This document shows, piece after piece, positions 5,113-5,370 of a stretch of 5,370 bases of DNA. Positions within the stretch are counted from its first letter, which is position 1. Every line of letters starts with the position of its first letter. Position numbers and translations under genes: made by a program. The notes under the pieces were generated by a model. It was not told where the DNA came from and did no database searches. It was given only the letters and a program-made list of their open reading frames with translations. Source of the stretch: Deltaproteobacteria bacterium (GTDB lineage: Bacteria > Desulfobacterota > Binatia > UBA9968); NCBI GenBank assembly GCA_021323355.1, contig JAJONK010000314.1, positions 1 to 5,370 on the forward strand, written 5' to 3'.

Positions 5113-5370
5113 TCCCAATGCGCAATCGCGAACGAAACGTCGCGCACCGGCTGCAGCTAGATACCACCAAACCCGACGGATCAGTAGAAGCGAAAGAAGC
5201 CTGCTCTTAACTCGCTCGTGAGTTCGATCCGGTTCTTTCTTTGGCTCAGCGACGCTCACAATGCCCCAGCAGTTTAGTACCCGCAGCGCAGGTGAGAGCT
5301 CAAAGCGTAACCAGGGGATGACATCCGAACTGTTTTTGAGTAGAGTCCTCGCAATGGATTGCGTCCCGCG
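5101..5370 (-). CDS. Possible edge-truncated reading frame, 89 codons in window
   Basis: Reading leftward from the window edge, a frame stays open for 89 codons and ends at a TAA on the minus strand (5103-5101). No start is visible other than an internal GTG, so any start would lie outside the window. I recognise no domain. The product is rich in Arg and Leu with several Trp (WLRFEL, RRVWWYL), a composition that can also come from reading noncoding or repeat DNA. If real, it converges on the regulator gene. The overlapping inverted repeats and a competing plus-strand open frame lower confidence. Confidence 0.2.
   Translation of the reverse strand, partial: RGTQSIARTLLKNSSDVIPWLRFELSPALRVLNCWGIVSVAEPKKEPDRTHERVKSRLLSLLLIRRVWWYLAAAGARRFVRDCALGRNP
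5192..5239. repeat. Two-part stem-loop
   Basis: GAAAGAA(G)CC at 5192-5201 can pair with GGTTCTTTC at 5231-5239, with one bulged G. Inside it AACTC (5209-5213) pairs with GAGTT (5220-5224) around a 6-base loop. The resulting 48-base structure has one internal loop. It could be part of a structured RNA or a repeat. Confidence 0.3.

Larger units (their letters stand above)
4987..5370 (+). other. 3' flank without supported gene, rich in inverted repeats
   Basis: No well-supported CDS lies here. The stretch holds at least three inverted repeats (5049-5064, 5079-5112, 5192-5239) but no classical hairpin plus T-run after the regulator. Stop-free frames on both strands run off the right edge: minus 5101-5370, and plus from 5222 with ATGs at 5261 and 5318. 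They overlap, so at most one is likely real. The stretch may be a 3' UTR, an intergenic repeat or the edge of the next gene. Confidence 0.4.

Noticed and set aside
5216..5232. tRNA-like T-loop (GTTCGATCC)
   Set aside because: The flanking 5-base arms do not pair, and no acceptor, D or anticodon stem is present.
5261..5370. Plus-strand frame from ATG 5261 (or ATG 5318) running off the edge
   Set aside because: There is no properly spaced SD at either ATG, no recognisable product, and it overlaps a longer minus-strand open frame.

Overview
The window is bacterial, with compact genes, good Shine-Dalgarno (SD) sequences at some starts, a GC content that looks moderately above 50% (not counted), and no rRNA, tRNA, CRISPR array or recognisable insertion sequence. 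The protein families present (AI-2E type permease with a C-terminal Rossmann/B12-like domain, SCP-x-like thiolase with a DUF35 domain, FCD-type GntR regulator) suggest a free-living proteobacterium, acidobacterium or a related soil or sediment lineage. The sequence alone does not settle which.

Left part (1-722): two short, unrecognised plus-strand reading frames, 121-285 (54 codons, acidic) and 468-722 (84 codons), each preceded by a good SD. The roughly 180 bases between them show no convincing function.

Middle (723-2570): an AI-2E family transporter that is split by a frameshift. Its first part runs from a TTG at 723, and the family similarity continues in another frame from about 1244 to 2560. 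The break falls in the linker before a transmembrane helix, so the gene is most likely a pseudogene unless the break is a sequence error. A perfect 8-bp inverted repeat with a T5 tract overlaps its stop codon and looks like an intrinsic terminator, which isolates the next unit.

Right part (2759-4986): a two-gene operon. A good sigma-70-type promoter (TTGGAA, 16-bp spacer, TATAAT) ends only 8 bases before the ATG of a thiolase-like gene, so the mRNA is predicted to be leaderless. The encoded protein is a fusion: an SCP-x-like thiolase fold of about 375 residues joined to a DUF35-type OB fold. Serine occupies both usual catalytic cysteine positions, while the two active-site histidines are kept. 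Two bases after its stop codon a GntR/FCD regulator begins. A near-perfect palindrome, TTGTATGCAA, lies over the predicted transcription start and start codon and resembles operators of that regulator class, so autoregulation of the operon by its second gene is a reasonable hypothesis. Together the promoter, operator, unusual thiolase-DUF35 enzyme and regulator form a small self-contained acyl-CoA module. It is the most interesting object in the window.

Right end (4987-5370): no well-supported gene, but several inverted repeats and an 89-codon stop-free minus-strand frame that runs off the window edge.
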